From: Halomonas caseinilytica
GTDB taxonomy: Bacteria > Pseudomonadota > Gammaproteobacteria > Pseudomonadales > Halomonadaceae
Length of the DNA stretch: 64,000 nucleotides
Direction: 5' to 3'
Assembly: GCF_001662305.1 (NCBI RefSeq)
Contig: NZ_BDEP01000002.1
Location: 62,001 to 126,000, forward strand
Position 1 is the first letter of the stretch. Every line of letters begins with the position of its first letter. The translations under genes and the position numbers were made by a program. The notes under the pieces were generated by a model. It worked only from the letters and a program-made list of their open reading frames with translations, made no database searches and had not been told where the DNA came from. This document shows positions 49,815-57,926 of the stretch, in pieces.

Positions 49815-50849
49815 ATGACCATGCGCGTACTGGGCATCGAGACCTCCTGCGACGAAACCGGCGTCGCCCTCTTTGACACCGAGCGAGGCCTTGCGGCCGA
49901 CGCCCTGCACAGCCAGATCGCCATGCATGCCGAATACGGCGGCGTGGTACCCGAACTGGCTTCCCGCGACCACACCCGACGCCTGTTGCCACTGATCCAG
50001 CGCGTTCTCGACGATGCCGGCGCCAGCCGCCGCGACCTCGACGCCATCGCCTACACCGCCGGCCCGGGACTGGTCGGCGCCCTCATGGTCGGCGCCAGTA
50101 CGGCCCACGGCATGGCCCGGGCACTCGACATTCCGGTACTCGGCGTGCATCACATGGAGGGACACCTGCTCGCCCCCATGCTGGAAGACGATCCCCCCGA
50201 TTTCCCCTTCGTGGCCTTGCTGGTCTCCGGCGGGCACACCCAGTTGGTGGAAGTCGCGGGCATCGGACGCTACCGGCTGCTCGGCGAATCGGTGGACGAC
50301 GCCGCCGGCGAGGCCTTCGACAAGACGGCCAAGATGCTCGACCTGACGTATCCCGGTGGCCCGGCGGTGGCACGGCTCGCCGAAACGGGAGACCCGGGCC
50401 GACTGCGCTTCCCGCGCCCCATGACCGATCGCCCGGGGCTGGATTTCAGCTTTTCCGGCTTGAAGACCCATACCCTGACCGCCATCCGCCAGCTCGAGGC
50501 CGACGGTGCGCTCGATGACCAGGCGCGCGCGGATGTGGCACGCGCTTTCGAGGATGCCGTGGTCGATACCCTGGTGATCAAGTGCCGACGCGCCCTCGAC
50601 GCCACGGGCCTGACGCGGCTGGTCGTCGCCGGCGGCGTCAGCGCCAATCATCGCTTGCGCGAGCGCCTGGAGCGCGAAACCCGTAAGCGCGACGCCAGGG
50701 TGTACTATCCACGCGGTCGGTTCTGCACCGACAACGGCGCCATGATCGCCTATGCCGGCGCCCAGCGCCTGCGCGCCGGCCAGCACGACGAACCCGGACA
50801 GATGCAGGCGGTTCCCCGCTGGCCGCTGGAAACCCTGGCCGAGCCTTGA
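49815..50849 (+). CDS. tsaD: tRNA N6-threonylcarbamoyladenosine transferase subunit
   Basis: TsaD (YgjD/Gcp family) transfers the threonylcarbamoyl group to A37 of ANN-decoding tRNAs, together with TsaB, TsaE and TsaC. The ASKHA fold is clear: [16 protein letters not shown] at the N-terminus, the metal-binding HHMEGH at 112-117, VSGGHTQLV and [13 protein letters not shown] near the C-terminus. The 344-residue length is typical. Two in-frame ATGs (49815 and 49821) are possible; neither has a strong Shine-Dalgarno. Divergent from rpsU, as in E. coli. Confidence 0.97.
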   Translation: MTMRVLGIETSCDETGVALFDTERGLAADALHSQIAMHAEYGGVVPELASRDHTRRLLPLIQRVLDDAGASRRDLDAIAYTAGPGLVGALMVGASTAHGMARALDIPVLGVHHMEGHLLAPMLEDDPPDFPFVALLVSGGHTQLVEVAGIGRYRLLGESVDDAAGEAFDKTAKMLDLTYPGGPAVARLAETGDPGRLRFPRPMTDRPGLDFSFSGLKTHTLTAIRQLEADGALDDQARADVARAFEDAVVDTLVIKCRRALDATGLTRLVVAGGVSANHRLRERLERETRKRDARVYYPRGRFCTDNGAMIAYAGAQRLRAGQHDEPGQMQAVPRWPLETLAEP

Positions 50850-50879
50850 GCCTCGGCCCCATCCATGGCTCGCGAGCGG

Positions 50880-51464
50880 CTAGTCGTCCCGGCCGGGACT
50901 GGACCAACGCCGCAGATAGAGGGCGTGCCGGATCAGCACCAGCAGCGTGAAGACGATCACCACCTCGGTATAGGCCGGCGCCAGCCAGAGCGCGAACAAG
51001 GGCGCCACGGCCGCGCTGGCCAAGGAAGCAAGCGCCGCGGTGCGACCGCTCCAGGCCAGCAGGCACCATAACAGCGCGCAGCAAAGCGCCACCCAGGGCG
51101 TCAACACGAGCATCACGCCGAAGGCGCAGGCGACGGCCCGCCCGCCCCGAAAGCGATACCAGACAGGATAACTGTGGCCCAGCATGACACCGAGCCCCAC
51201 GAGCCCCTGCGCCCAGGGCGGTAGATCCCGGAGCAGTGCCAGCCCCAGCACCGGCATGCCCTTGACGGTATCCACCAGCAAGGTCGCCAGCGCCAGGCGC
51301 GTGCCATGCAGACGCAACACATTGGAAAAGCCGGGATTGCAGGAGCCGGACAGACGGGGATCGCTCACACCGGCCAGGCGACACACCATCAGGGCGCCGA
51401 GCCAAGTGCCACTGAGATAACCCAGGGCCATCAGCGGCAGGGTCGTTTCGAGTGTCGTCAGCAC
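50880..51464 (-). CDS. plsY: Glycerol-3-phosphate acyltransferase PlsY (divergent motifs)
   Basis: A 194-residue inner-membrane protein with about five spans, matching PlsY in order and spacing. PlsY uses acyl-phosphate to acylate glycerol-3-phosphate. Signature motifs are altered: SGSCNPGFSNVLR where SGSGNPGATNVLR is usual, RFRGGRAVACAFG for the GGKGVA motif, and LIRHALYLRRW for the third motif, which normally has Asn after RH. The start is set at GTG 51464 because GAGG lies seven bases upstream; GTG 51470 is an alternative. Placement opposite tsaD and folB is conserved. Confidence 0.85.
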   Translation of the reverse strand: MLTTLETTLPLMALGYLSGTWLGALMVCRLAGVSDPRLSGSCNPGFSNVLRLHGTRLALATLLVDTVKGMPVLGLALLRDLPPWAQGLVGLGVMLGHSYPVWYRFRGGRAVACAFGVMLVLTPWVALCCALLWCLLAWSGRTAALASLASAAVAPLFALWLAPAYTEVVIVFTLLVLIRHALYLRRWSSPGRDD

Positions 51465-51600
51465 GGCCACGCCTCGAAGAAGGGTTCAACGAGCCATTCT
51501 GCCAGCCACACTCTGCCGAGAACAGCGCCCCGCTGTCGTCGGCGAGCGGGCTCGCGTACAATCACTCGCGCCTCCACCGCCAACAGCGCCAGGACCTCCG

Positions 51601-51966
51601 ATGGACCTCGTACTGATCGAAGCACTCAAGGTCGACACCGTGATCGGCGTCTATGACTGGGAACGCACCATGACCCAGACACTGGTGCTGGATCTGGAAA
51701 TGGCCACCGACATCCGCCCTGCCGCGGCTCGCGATGCCGTCGAGGATACCCTCGACTATGCGGCGATCAGCGAGCGTATCGCAGACTTCGGCGCCAGCCA
51801 CCGGTTCGAGCTCGTCGAAACCTTCGCCGAACGACTCGCCGAGACGCTGCGCCACGAATATGGCATTGCCTGGCTACGCCTGACACTGCGCAAGCCCGGA
51901 GCAGTGCCTGCAGCCAAAGCGGTGGGCGTACGCATCGAGCGCGGCACACGAGAGGTAACGGACTGA
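51601..51966 (+). CDS. folB: Dihydroneopterin aldolase
   Basis: FolB (121 residues) converts dihydroneopterin to 6-hydroxymethyldihydropterin in folate synthesis. Family features: VIGVYDWERTMTQTLVLDLEM near the N-terminus, TLDYAAISERI in the middle, FELVETFAERLAE with the catalytic Glu, and a Lys in RKPGAVPAAKAVGVRI. AGGA lies seven bases before the ATG. Its stop overlaps the folK start by one base (TGATG), so the two are translationally coupled. Confidence 0.95.
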   Translation: MDLVLIEALKVDTVIGVYDWERTMTQTLVLDLEMATDIRPAAARDAVEDTLDYAAISERIADFGASHRFELVETFAERLAETLRHEYGIAWLRLTLRKPGAVPAAKAVGVRIERGTREVTD

Positions 51967-52481
51967 TGGCTCGGATCAGCGTCAGCATCGGCAGCAACAT
52001 CGAACGCGAGCGCCACGTTCGCGCCTGCCTGGATGCCCTCGCGGAGACCTTCGACGGCCTGCGTGTCTCGAAGGTCTACGAGAGCGAGCCGGTAGGCTTC
52101 GAGGACGGTCGCAACTTCTACAACCTGGTGGCTCTGTTCGACTGCGACTGGACGGTGGGCGAACTGCAGGCCTGGTGCAAGCGCCTGGAAGTCGCCCACG
52201 GCCGACGCCCCGACAGTCCGAAGTTCAGCCCGCGCACCCTGGACATCGATCTGCTCGATGTAGGCGGCCTCAGCGGCGAGCACGACGGCGTCAGCCTGCC
52301 TCGCACGGAGATCCTGCACCACGCCTTCGTGCTCAAGCCACTGGCGGAACTGTTGCCCGACACGCCCCACCCGGTCAACGGTGAACGGTATCGCGACCTG
52401 TGGAACGCCCTGGACACCCGCGACCAGCGCCTCTGGCCGGTGAGCTTCATCTGGCAGGGACGCGACCTGTCCCGCGACTAG
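51966..52481 (+). CDS. folK: HPPK, hydroxymethyldihydropterin pyrophosphokinase
   Basis: FolK (171 residues) transfers pyrophosphate from ATP to 6-hydroxymethyldihydropterin, the step after FolB. It has SIGSNIERERHVRACLDAL at the N-terminus, YESEPVGF, FYNLV and the signature SPRTLDIDLLD with the metal-binding Asp pair, then LHHAFVLKPLAELLPD. Coupled to folB by a one-base overlap. Convergent with cca; no clear terminator between them. Confidence 0.95.
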   Translation: MARISVSIGSNIERERHVRACLDALAETFDGLRVSKVYESEPVGFEDGRNFYNLVALFDCDWTVGELQAWCKRLEVAHGRRPDSPKFSPRTLDIDLLDVGGLSGEHDGVSLPRTEILHHAFVLKPLAELLPDTPHPVNGERYRDLWNALDTRDQRLWPVSFIWQGRDLSRD

Positions 52482-52551
52482 CCTCCTCGTCACCCTCGAG
52501 CCCCGGCTCGCCACGAAGACGAACGGCACTCGCCGATGTCGCAGGCAGCGC

Positions 52552-53697
52552 CTAACGAGCCTGCGTCATCACCTCATCGATGGCCTCACGACGACGTCGC
52601 GCCAGTTCCTCCCCGAGCGCCTTCCCCTGGTAGCCTTCATCGACCAGCGCCTTCGGCAGGATCTGCATCGCCAGCCGCCAGGCCAGCGCCAAATCCTCGG
52701 CCAGGGCGGCGTCATCCAGGCTGACCAGCGCGATCAGCGGCGGCACCCGTTCGCTGCGCCGCCAGGCATCGATGCGCTCGAGCCAGGCCATGACCCGCTC
52801 GCCATCGACCGCGCCCTCCTCGTGGACCAGACGATGCGTGCAAGCCGCCTGCTCGGCCAGACGACTCACCGCCTTGGGAAGTCGCAACCGCTCGGCCAGC
52901 CGGCGACGCCTCTCTGGTGCCAGATGCTCCACCAGGCGCGCCCAACGCCAGGGCGCCGCCTCATGAGAAGCGATATCCTCCGGTAGACGCTGCAATCGCC
53001 CCAGGGCATCATCCAGCTGCGCATCATCCGCCACCAGCTCCGGCATCAGCACCGCCAGGGCGCCACAGTCGTCAAGCGTCTGAAAGTAGACATCGGGCCA
53101 GGGTTCGCCCAGGGCCTTCTCGGTTTCCGCCCAGACCCGCTCGGCGACCAGATGCGCGATCTCGCCGCTCGCCACCAGCCGATGCATCAGCACCAGGGTC
53201 TCATCGGCAATGACGAAGCCCAGGCCGGCATAGCGTGCCAGGAAACGGGCGACCCGCAGCACCCGCAGTGGGTCCTCGATGAATGCCGGCGAGACATGAC
53301 GCAGCACCCTGGCCTCCAGGTCGTCGCGGCCGCCGAAAGGATCGACCAGCTCGCCCGACGGCGTCTCGGCCATGGCATTGATGGTCAGGTCGCGCCGCGC
53401 CAGATCCTCCTCGAGGGTGACCGACGGACTGGCGTGGATCTCGAAGCCGGTGTAACCGTGCCCCGACTTGCGCTCCGTGCGCGCCAGGGCGAATTCCTCA
53501 TGACTCTCGGGATGCAGGAAGACCGGGAAGTCGCTCCCCACCGGCTTGAAACCGCGCTGCCGCATAGCCTCGGGCGTGGCGCCGACCACGACCCAATCAA
53601 CATCGGTGACCGGCCAGCCCAGCCGGGCGTCGCGCACGGCGCCACCGACCCGGTAGACATCGAGGCCGTCGAGACGACGATCAGGCTTCGTCGGCAT
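52552..53697 (-). CDS. cca: tRNA nucleotidyltransferase (CCA-adding enzyme)
   Basis: A 381-residue class II nucleotidyltransferase adding or repairing the 3' CCA of tRNAs. N-terminal [23 protein letters not shown] carries the GG and catalytic Asp-x-Asp; [10 protein letters not shown] and [16 protein letters not shown] follow. The HD phosphohydrolase motif found after this core in E. coli Cca is not visible. The start at 53697 matches the family and overlaps glpE by 17 bases; the open frame to 53925 is in-frame noise over glpE. Last gene of the lptD operon run. Confidence 0.94.
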   Translation of the reverse strand: MPTKPDRRLDGLDVYRVGGAVRDARLGWPVTDVDWVVVGATPEAMRQRGFKPVGSDFPVFLHPESHEEFALARTERKSGHGYTGFEIHASPSVTLEEDLARRDLTINAMAETPSGELVDPFGGRDDLEARVLRHVSPAFIEDPLRVLRVARFLARYAGLGFVIADETLVLMHRLVASGEIAHLVAERVWAETEKALGEPWPDVYFQTLDDCGALAVLMPELVADDAQLDDALGRLQRLPEDIASHEAAPWRWARLVEHLAPERRRRLAERLRLPKAVSRLAEQAACTHRLVHEEGAVDGERVMAWLERIDAWRRSERVPPLIALVSLDDAALAEDLALAWRLAMQILPKALVDEGYQGKALGEELARRRREAIDEVMTQAR

Positions 53698-54028
53698 CAC
53701 CGGCGACCACCCGTTCGGGATGCTGCATCTGCCAGCCGGTGAAGCCGCCATCCAGACTGTAGACGTCGTCGAAGCCCTGACCCGCCAGCCAGGTGGCGGT
53801 CTGCTGGCTAGAATGGCCGTGATAGCAGACCACCACCAGCGGCTGCTCGCGATCGGCTTCGGCCAACAGCGCGGGTACCCCGTCGTTATCCAGATGACGG
53901 CTGCCAGGTAGATGGCCGGCGGCAAAACTGGCCGGGTCGCGAATGTCGACCAGCGTCAGCGGCCGCGCCGCATCCAGCCAGCCGCTCAGGGTGGCGGCAT
54001 CCAGATGCTGGAAGGAAGAAGATGTCAT
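53681..54028 (-). CDS. glpE: Thiosulfate sulfurtransferase GlpE
   Basis: A single-domain rhodanese (115 residues) with the active-site loop CYHGHSS around residues 68-74, the exact short loop of GlpE. It moves sulfane sulfur from thiosulfate to acceptors such as thioredoxin or cyanide. GGAGG precedes the ATG. It sits 28 bases downstream of apaH and overlaps cca, so it is probably part of the long operon. Confidence 0.93.
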   Translation of the reverse strand: MTSSSFQHLDAATLSGWLDAARPLTLVDIRDPASFAAGHLPGSRHLDNDGVPALLAEADREQPLVVVCYHGHSSQQTATWLAGQGFDDVYSLDGGFTGWQMQHPERVVAGDADEA

Positions 54029-54056
54029 GCGAGCCTCCGTCGTCGGAAGGAAAATG

Positions 54057-54863
54057 TCAGCGCCAGCCGGGCACGCTGATGCGTTCGCCGGTCTCGAGAT
54101 TCAGTGCGGTCAGCTCGCCGCCCCAGACACAACCGGTATCCAGAGCCTCGGCATTGACGCGGCTGCCCGGCGTATGCCCCTGCAATGCCGCCCAATGACC
54201 GAACAGCAGGCGCACTCGGTCGCGACGGGCGAACTGAAACCAGGGCGCGAAGCCGTCAGGTGCGCTGTCGAGCCCTTCCTTGGCGGCGAAATCGAGACAT
54301 CCCTCGGCATCAATGAAGCGCATCCGCGTGAAGGTATTGACGATCACCCGCTGGCGCTCGATGCCCTCGAGATCCTCGCGCCAGCATGATGGCTCGTTGC
54401 CATACATGCGTTCGAGGAAGTCCCCGGCACGCTCGCCGCTCAGGCAAGCCTCGACTTCGCCGGCCAGGCGCTCGGCCTGGTCGGCCTCCCAATGCGGGGG
54501 CACACCGGCGTGCGTCATCAGCGTCTCGCCTCGACGCACCAGCAAGGGACGACTCTGCAGCCAGTCGAGCAGTGCCTCGCGATCGGGCGCCTCGAGGATG
54601 GCCGCCAGGGTGTCCTTGCGCTTGAGCCCGGCACCGCCTCGCGCCACGGCCAGCAGGTGCAGGTCATGGTTGCCCAGCACCACCTCAGCACACTCGCCCA
54701 GCGCCATGACCTCGCGCAGGCAGTCGAGCGAGGCCGGCCCACGATTGACCAGGTCGCCAGCCAGCCAGAGTCGATCACGGCGCGGATCGAACGACAAGCG
54801 CTCGAGCAGGGCAACGAATTCGGCATGGCAACCCTGCAGGTCACCGATGGCATAGGTGGGCAT
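54057..54863 (-). CDS. apaH: Diadenosine tetraphosphatase (symmetrical)
   Basis: ApaH (268 residues) cleaves Ap4A to two ADP and can decap Np4-capped RNA. Phosphoesterase motifs are complete: GDLQGCH at 7-13, GDLVNRGP at 36-43, GNHDLHLLA at 64-72, and a later THAGVPPHW. GGAG lies before the ATG at 54863. Standard place after apaG. Confidence 0.97.
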   Translation of the reverse strand: MPTYAIGDLQGCHAEFVALLERLSFDPRRDRLWLAGDLVNRGPASLDCLREVMALGECAEVVLGNHDLHLLAVARGGAGLKRKDTLAAILEAPDREALLDWLQSRPLLVRRGETLMTHAGVPPHWEADQAERLAGEVEACLSGERAGDFLERMYGNEPSCWREDLEGIERQRVIVNTFTRMRFIDAEGCLDFAAKEGLDSAPDGFAPWFQFARRDRVRLLFGHWAALQGHTPGSRVNAEALDTGCVWGGELTALNLETGERISVPGWR

Positions 54864-54933
54864 GCTCGCTCCTGTTGTGGTGAGGGGATGACATGAGCGG
54901 GTCGATACAAGCCATGGCGCTCAAGCCCCGGCC

Positions 54934-55323
54934 TCAATGCACCTGGTTCGGCCCGGCCAGCCGAAAGGGCGCGACGGGCACCTCGAAGGGCCGCTGGGTG
55001 GCGGTGTCGACGCAGGTGAAGGCCCCCTCCATGACCCCTACGGGGCCATCGAGGATCGCCCGGCTGGTATAGCGGAAGGTCTGCCCGGGCGCGATCATCG
55101 GCTGCTGGCCGACCACGCCCTTGCCCCTGACCTCCTGCACCTGACCACTACTCTGGGTGATGATCCAGTGACGCGCCATCAGTTGCATGCTGTGCCGGGA
55201 ATGATTGTGCACGGTGATGGTATAGCTGAACACATAACGTCGTTCCGAGGGTGCCGATTCGTCGACGCAGAAGGCTGGCTCGACATCGACATGCACCTGT
55301 TCGCCCTGGGGGACGGCATCCAT
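54934..55323 (-). CDS. apaG: ApaG / CO2+-Mg2+-linked protein
   Basis: A 129-residue ApaG protein with a fibronectin-type beta fold; its molecular role is not settled. Typical sequence: YVFSYTITVHNHSRHSMQLMARHWIIT, VRGKGVVGQQPMIAPGQTFRYTS and GVMEGAFTCV. The ATG at 55323 shares a base with the ksgA stop (TGATG), as expected in this operon. The frame is open further upstream inside ksgA but without meaning. Confidence 0.95.
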   Translation of the reverse strand: MDAVPQGEQVHVDVEPAFCVDESAPSERRYVFSYTITVHNHSRHSMQLMARHWIITQSSGQVQEVRGKGVVGQQPMIAPGQTFRYTSRAILDGPVGVMEGAFTCVDTATQRPFEVPVAPFRLAGPNQVH

Positions 55324-56129
55324 CAGTTCCCCTCCTCCGTCAGGTGATCGGCGATGCGCACGAATTCTGCCACCGAAAGCGTCTGAGGGCGACGCCCCGG
55401 ATCGATGTCCAGCGCCGACAATGCCTCGCCCGACAGGCGACGCTTGAGGTTGTTGCGCAATGTCTTGCGCCGCTGGGCAAAGGCCTCGCGCACCACCTCG
55501 AACAGCAGCACCTCGTCCCGGGCGCGATGCGGCGGGACCTCGTGCGGCGTGAGCCGCACGATGGCCGATTCCACCTTGGGACGAGGCACGAAGGCCTCCG
55601 GCGGCACGGTGAACAGCGACTCGACATGACAATGGTACTGAGCCAGCACCGAGAGGCGACCGCGTTCGGCATCACCGGGCGCGGCCGAGAGACGCTCGAC
55701 CACTTCCTTCTGCAGCATGAAGTGCATGTCCGCCACGGCCTCGCCGGCCGCCAGCAGGTGGGAGATCAGCGGTGTGGAAATATTGTAGGGCAGGTTTCCC
55801 ACCACGCGCAGAGCGGGGCCGTCGCCTCTCAGCTCACGAAAATCGAACTTGAGGGCATCACCTTCGTGGATGACGAACCCCGGCTTGTCGAAGAACTGGA
55901 CACGCAGCCCCGGTATCAGGTCACGATCCAGCTCGATCACTTCGAGTTGCCCCTCTGCCGCCTCGAGCAGGGGCTCGGTCAGCGCTCCCTGACCTGGACC
56001 GACTTCCACGAGCCGCTGGCCGGGCCTGGGGCCGATGGCTCGTACCAGCCGGGAAATGATGCCGGGGTCACGCAGGAAATTCTGGCCGAAGCGCTTGCGT
56101 GCGCGATGACCCGTGGGGCGGGATGACAT
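55323..56129 (-). CDS. ksgA: 16S rRNA dimethyladenosine transferase
   Basis: KsgA/RsmA (268 residues) dimethylates two adjacent adenosines near the 3' end of 16S rRNA. RKRFGQNFL at the N-terminus, SAM-binding VEVGPGQG at 41-48 and catalytic NLPYNIS at 112-118 are all present. AAGGA precedes the ATG. It lies 37 bases downstream of pdxA and is coupled to apaG. Confidence 0.97.
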   Translation of the reverse strand: MSSRPTGHRARKRFGQNFLRDPGIISRLVRAIGPRPGQRLVEVGPGQGALTEPLLEAAEGQLEVIELDRDLIPGLRVQFFDKPGFVIHEGDALKFDFRELRGDGPALRVVGNLPYNISTPLISHLLAAGEAVADMHFMLQKEVVERLSAAPGDAERGRLSVLAQYHCHVESLFTVPPEAFVPRPKVESAIVRLTPHEVPPHRARDEVLLFEVVREAFAQRRKTLRNNLKRRLSGEALSALDIDPGRRPQTLSVAEFVRIADHLTEEGN

Positions 56130-56166
56130 TCAGGGGTGTCCTTCTATCGCTATGATCTTCTGTGCA

Positions 56167-57210
56167 TCACGCGCCGCGCTGCACCATCTCGATGGCCAAG
56201 CTCACGGCAGTGATCAGGCTGCCCGGATCGGCCGAACCGCAACCGGCGAGATCCAACGCCGTGCCATGATCCACCGAGGTACGAACCCATGGCAGGCCCA
56301 GGGTGATATTGGCAGCGCGTCCGAAACCAGCGTACTTGAGCACCGGCAAGCCCTGGTCATGATACATCGCCAGGACGGCATCGGCTCGGGCCAGATGATG
56401 CGGGGTGAACAGGGTATCCGCCGGTAACGGCCCGTCAAGCGTCAGCCCTTCTGCACGCAGCGCCTCCAGGGTCGGGATGATGACATCGAGTTCCTCGCGC
56501 CCCAGATGCCCGCCTTCCCCGGCATGGGGATTGAGCCCGCAGACCAGGATGCGTGGCGACAGGACACCGAAACGATGTCGCAGTTCGGCGTCGAGGATAC
56601 GCAGGATACGCGTCAGGCGAGGCCCGGTCACGGCATCGCCCACCTCGCGAAGCGGCAGATGAGTGGTGGCAAGGGCGACTCGCAGCGCTGTCTCGCCATG
56701 CCAGGTGGATGACATGGCATGCAGAGCCGGATCGGTGGCGAGCATCATGACGACCTCATCGACACCGCAGGCATCACGCAGGTATTCGGTATGGCCCCGG
56801 AAGTCGGCATGGCCCGCCTCGATGATCACCCCCTTGTGCAGGGGCGCGGTGACCATGCCCGCCGCCTCGCCAGCCTGGCAGGCGGCCACGGCCCGGCCCA
56901 GGGTCTCCAGCACGTAAGCGGCATTACGTGCCTCCAGCTCCCCAGGCCGACAAGGTGCCCTCAGTGCGACGGGCCATACCGGCAGCACGCCGGCGCGGGG
57001 CACCGGTGGCGTCTCTCCCGGGGCGAGTGCGAGAACCGTGACGTCACAACCGACGGCTCGAGCGCGCTCCTCGAGCAACGCCGGGTCGCCCACCGCCACG
57101 ACACGCGCGGAGGTCGGCATGTCGCGTGCCATCACCACCGCAAGCTCGGGGCCGATGCCGGCCGGCTCGCCGGTGGTCAGAGCAAGAACGGGTAGGTCAA
57201 TGTCGCTCAC
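56167..57210 (-). CDS. pdxA: 4-hydroxythreonine-4-phosphate dehydrogenase
   Basis: PdxA (347 residues) oxidises 4-phosphohydroxy-threonine in pyridoxal phosphate synthesis. It has TTGEPAGIGPEL, TAPLHKGVI, FRGHTEYLRD, CGLNPHAGEGGHLG, YHDQGLPVLKYAGFGRAANITLGLP and TSVDHGTA; the metal-binding His residues are in place. The start is a GTG at 57210 overlapping the surA stop by four bases (GTGA), which matches the expected N-terminus. PLP made here is also needed by GlyA, though no direct link is shown. Confidence 0.96.
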   Translation of the reverse strand: MSDIDLPVLALTTGEPAGIGPELAVVMARDMPTSARVVAVGDPALLEERARAVGCDVTVLALAPGETPPVPRAGVLPVWPVALRAPCRPGELEARNAAYVLETLGRAVAACQAGEAAGMVTAPLHKGVIIEAGHADFRGHTEYLRDACGVDEVVMMLATDPALHAMSSTWHGETALRVALATTHLPLREVGDAVTGPRLTRILRILDAELRHRFGVLSPRILVCGLNPHAGEGGHLGREELDVIIPTLEALRAEGLTLDGPLPADTLFTPHHLARADAVLAMYHDQGLPVLKYAGFGRAANITLGLPWVRTSVDHGTALDLAGCGSADPGSLITAVSLAIEMVQRGA

Positions 57211-57851
57211 GACTCCGATCCGAGGCGCTCTTCCACAAAGGCCTGAGAACGAATCTCCTGCACCCAGGCTTCCATCTCGTCGTTGGCCTTGCGCTGGAAC
57301 AGCGCCTGACGGGCCTGCTCGGCCGTCACTCCGCCCCCCTGCTGTTCGATGAAACGCTCGACCTCGGCCTCGGAGATGCTGACCCGGCTGCCGACACGGC
57401 GCTGCTGGATCTGACGCATCAAGAGTTCACGGCGCACCTGATCGCGCACCACGCCGAGCGACAGCCCATCGGCCTCCAGGGCATCGGCGAACTGTTCCAG
57501 GGTCATGCCATTGTTCTGGGCGATGGCCCGCACCTGACGGTTGAGCTCGGTATCGTCCACGCTGAGATTGGCTTCCCGCGCCATCTGCAACTGGATCTCC
57601 TCGACGACCAACCGGTCGAGCACCCGCTGACGCAGCACGTCATCCGGCGGCATCTGCATGCCCTGGGATTCCAGCTGGGCACGGGTCCGTGCCACGCGAC
57701 CCTCGAGCTGGGAGTTCATGATCGCGCCCTCGTTGACCACCGCCACGATGCGGTCCAGGGGCTGACGCGCCTCCTGGGCCATGGCGGCCCCCACCGGCGC
57801 CAGGCCGAGGCACAGGGCCAGTGTCAGGGTGGCAATATGTCGGCTGCGCAT
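57207..57851 (-). CDS. surA: SurA-type periplasmic chaperone lacking both parvulin domains
   Basis: A 214-residue protein at the surA position. Signal peptide 1-25 (GAAMAQ end); the SurA N-terminal domain covers about 30-168 (DRIVAVVNEGAIMNSQLE, LDRLVVEEIQLQMA, LRRELLMRQIQQRRVGSRVSISEAEVERF in outline). It then joins at once to the C-terminal helix (ALFQRKANDEMEAWVQEIRSQAFVEERL). The two PPIase domains of about 210 residues present in E. coli SurA are absent, with no frameshift or remnant visible. The chaperone core for outer-membrane proteins is kept. AAGGA lies five bases before the ATG at 57851. Confidence 0.92.
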   Translation of the reverse strand: MRSRHIATLTLALCLGLAPVGAAMAQEARQPLDRIVAVVNEGAIMNSQLEGRVARTRAQLESQGMQMPPDDVLRQRVLDRLVVEEIQLQMAREANLSVDDTELNRQVRAIAQNNGMTLEQFADALEADGLSLGVVRDQVRRELLMRQIQQRRVGSRVSISEAEVERFIEQQGGGVTAEQARQALFQRKANDEMEAWVQEIRSQAFVEERLGSES

Positions 57852-57926
57852 GTCTATCCTTCCTTTCGTCATGATGGGTAGCGAGAACGCCTGAAGATGG
57901 CGGTCTTGCGCGGTTTCAGGCACCGA

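Noticed and set aside
53698..53925. A longer cca start at 53925
   Set aside because: The extension lies inside glpE in another frame and lacks the Cca N-terminus, which begins at 53697.
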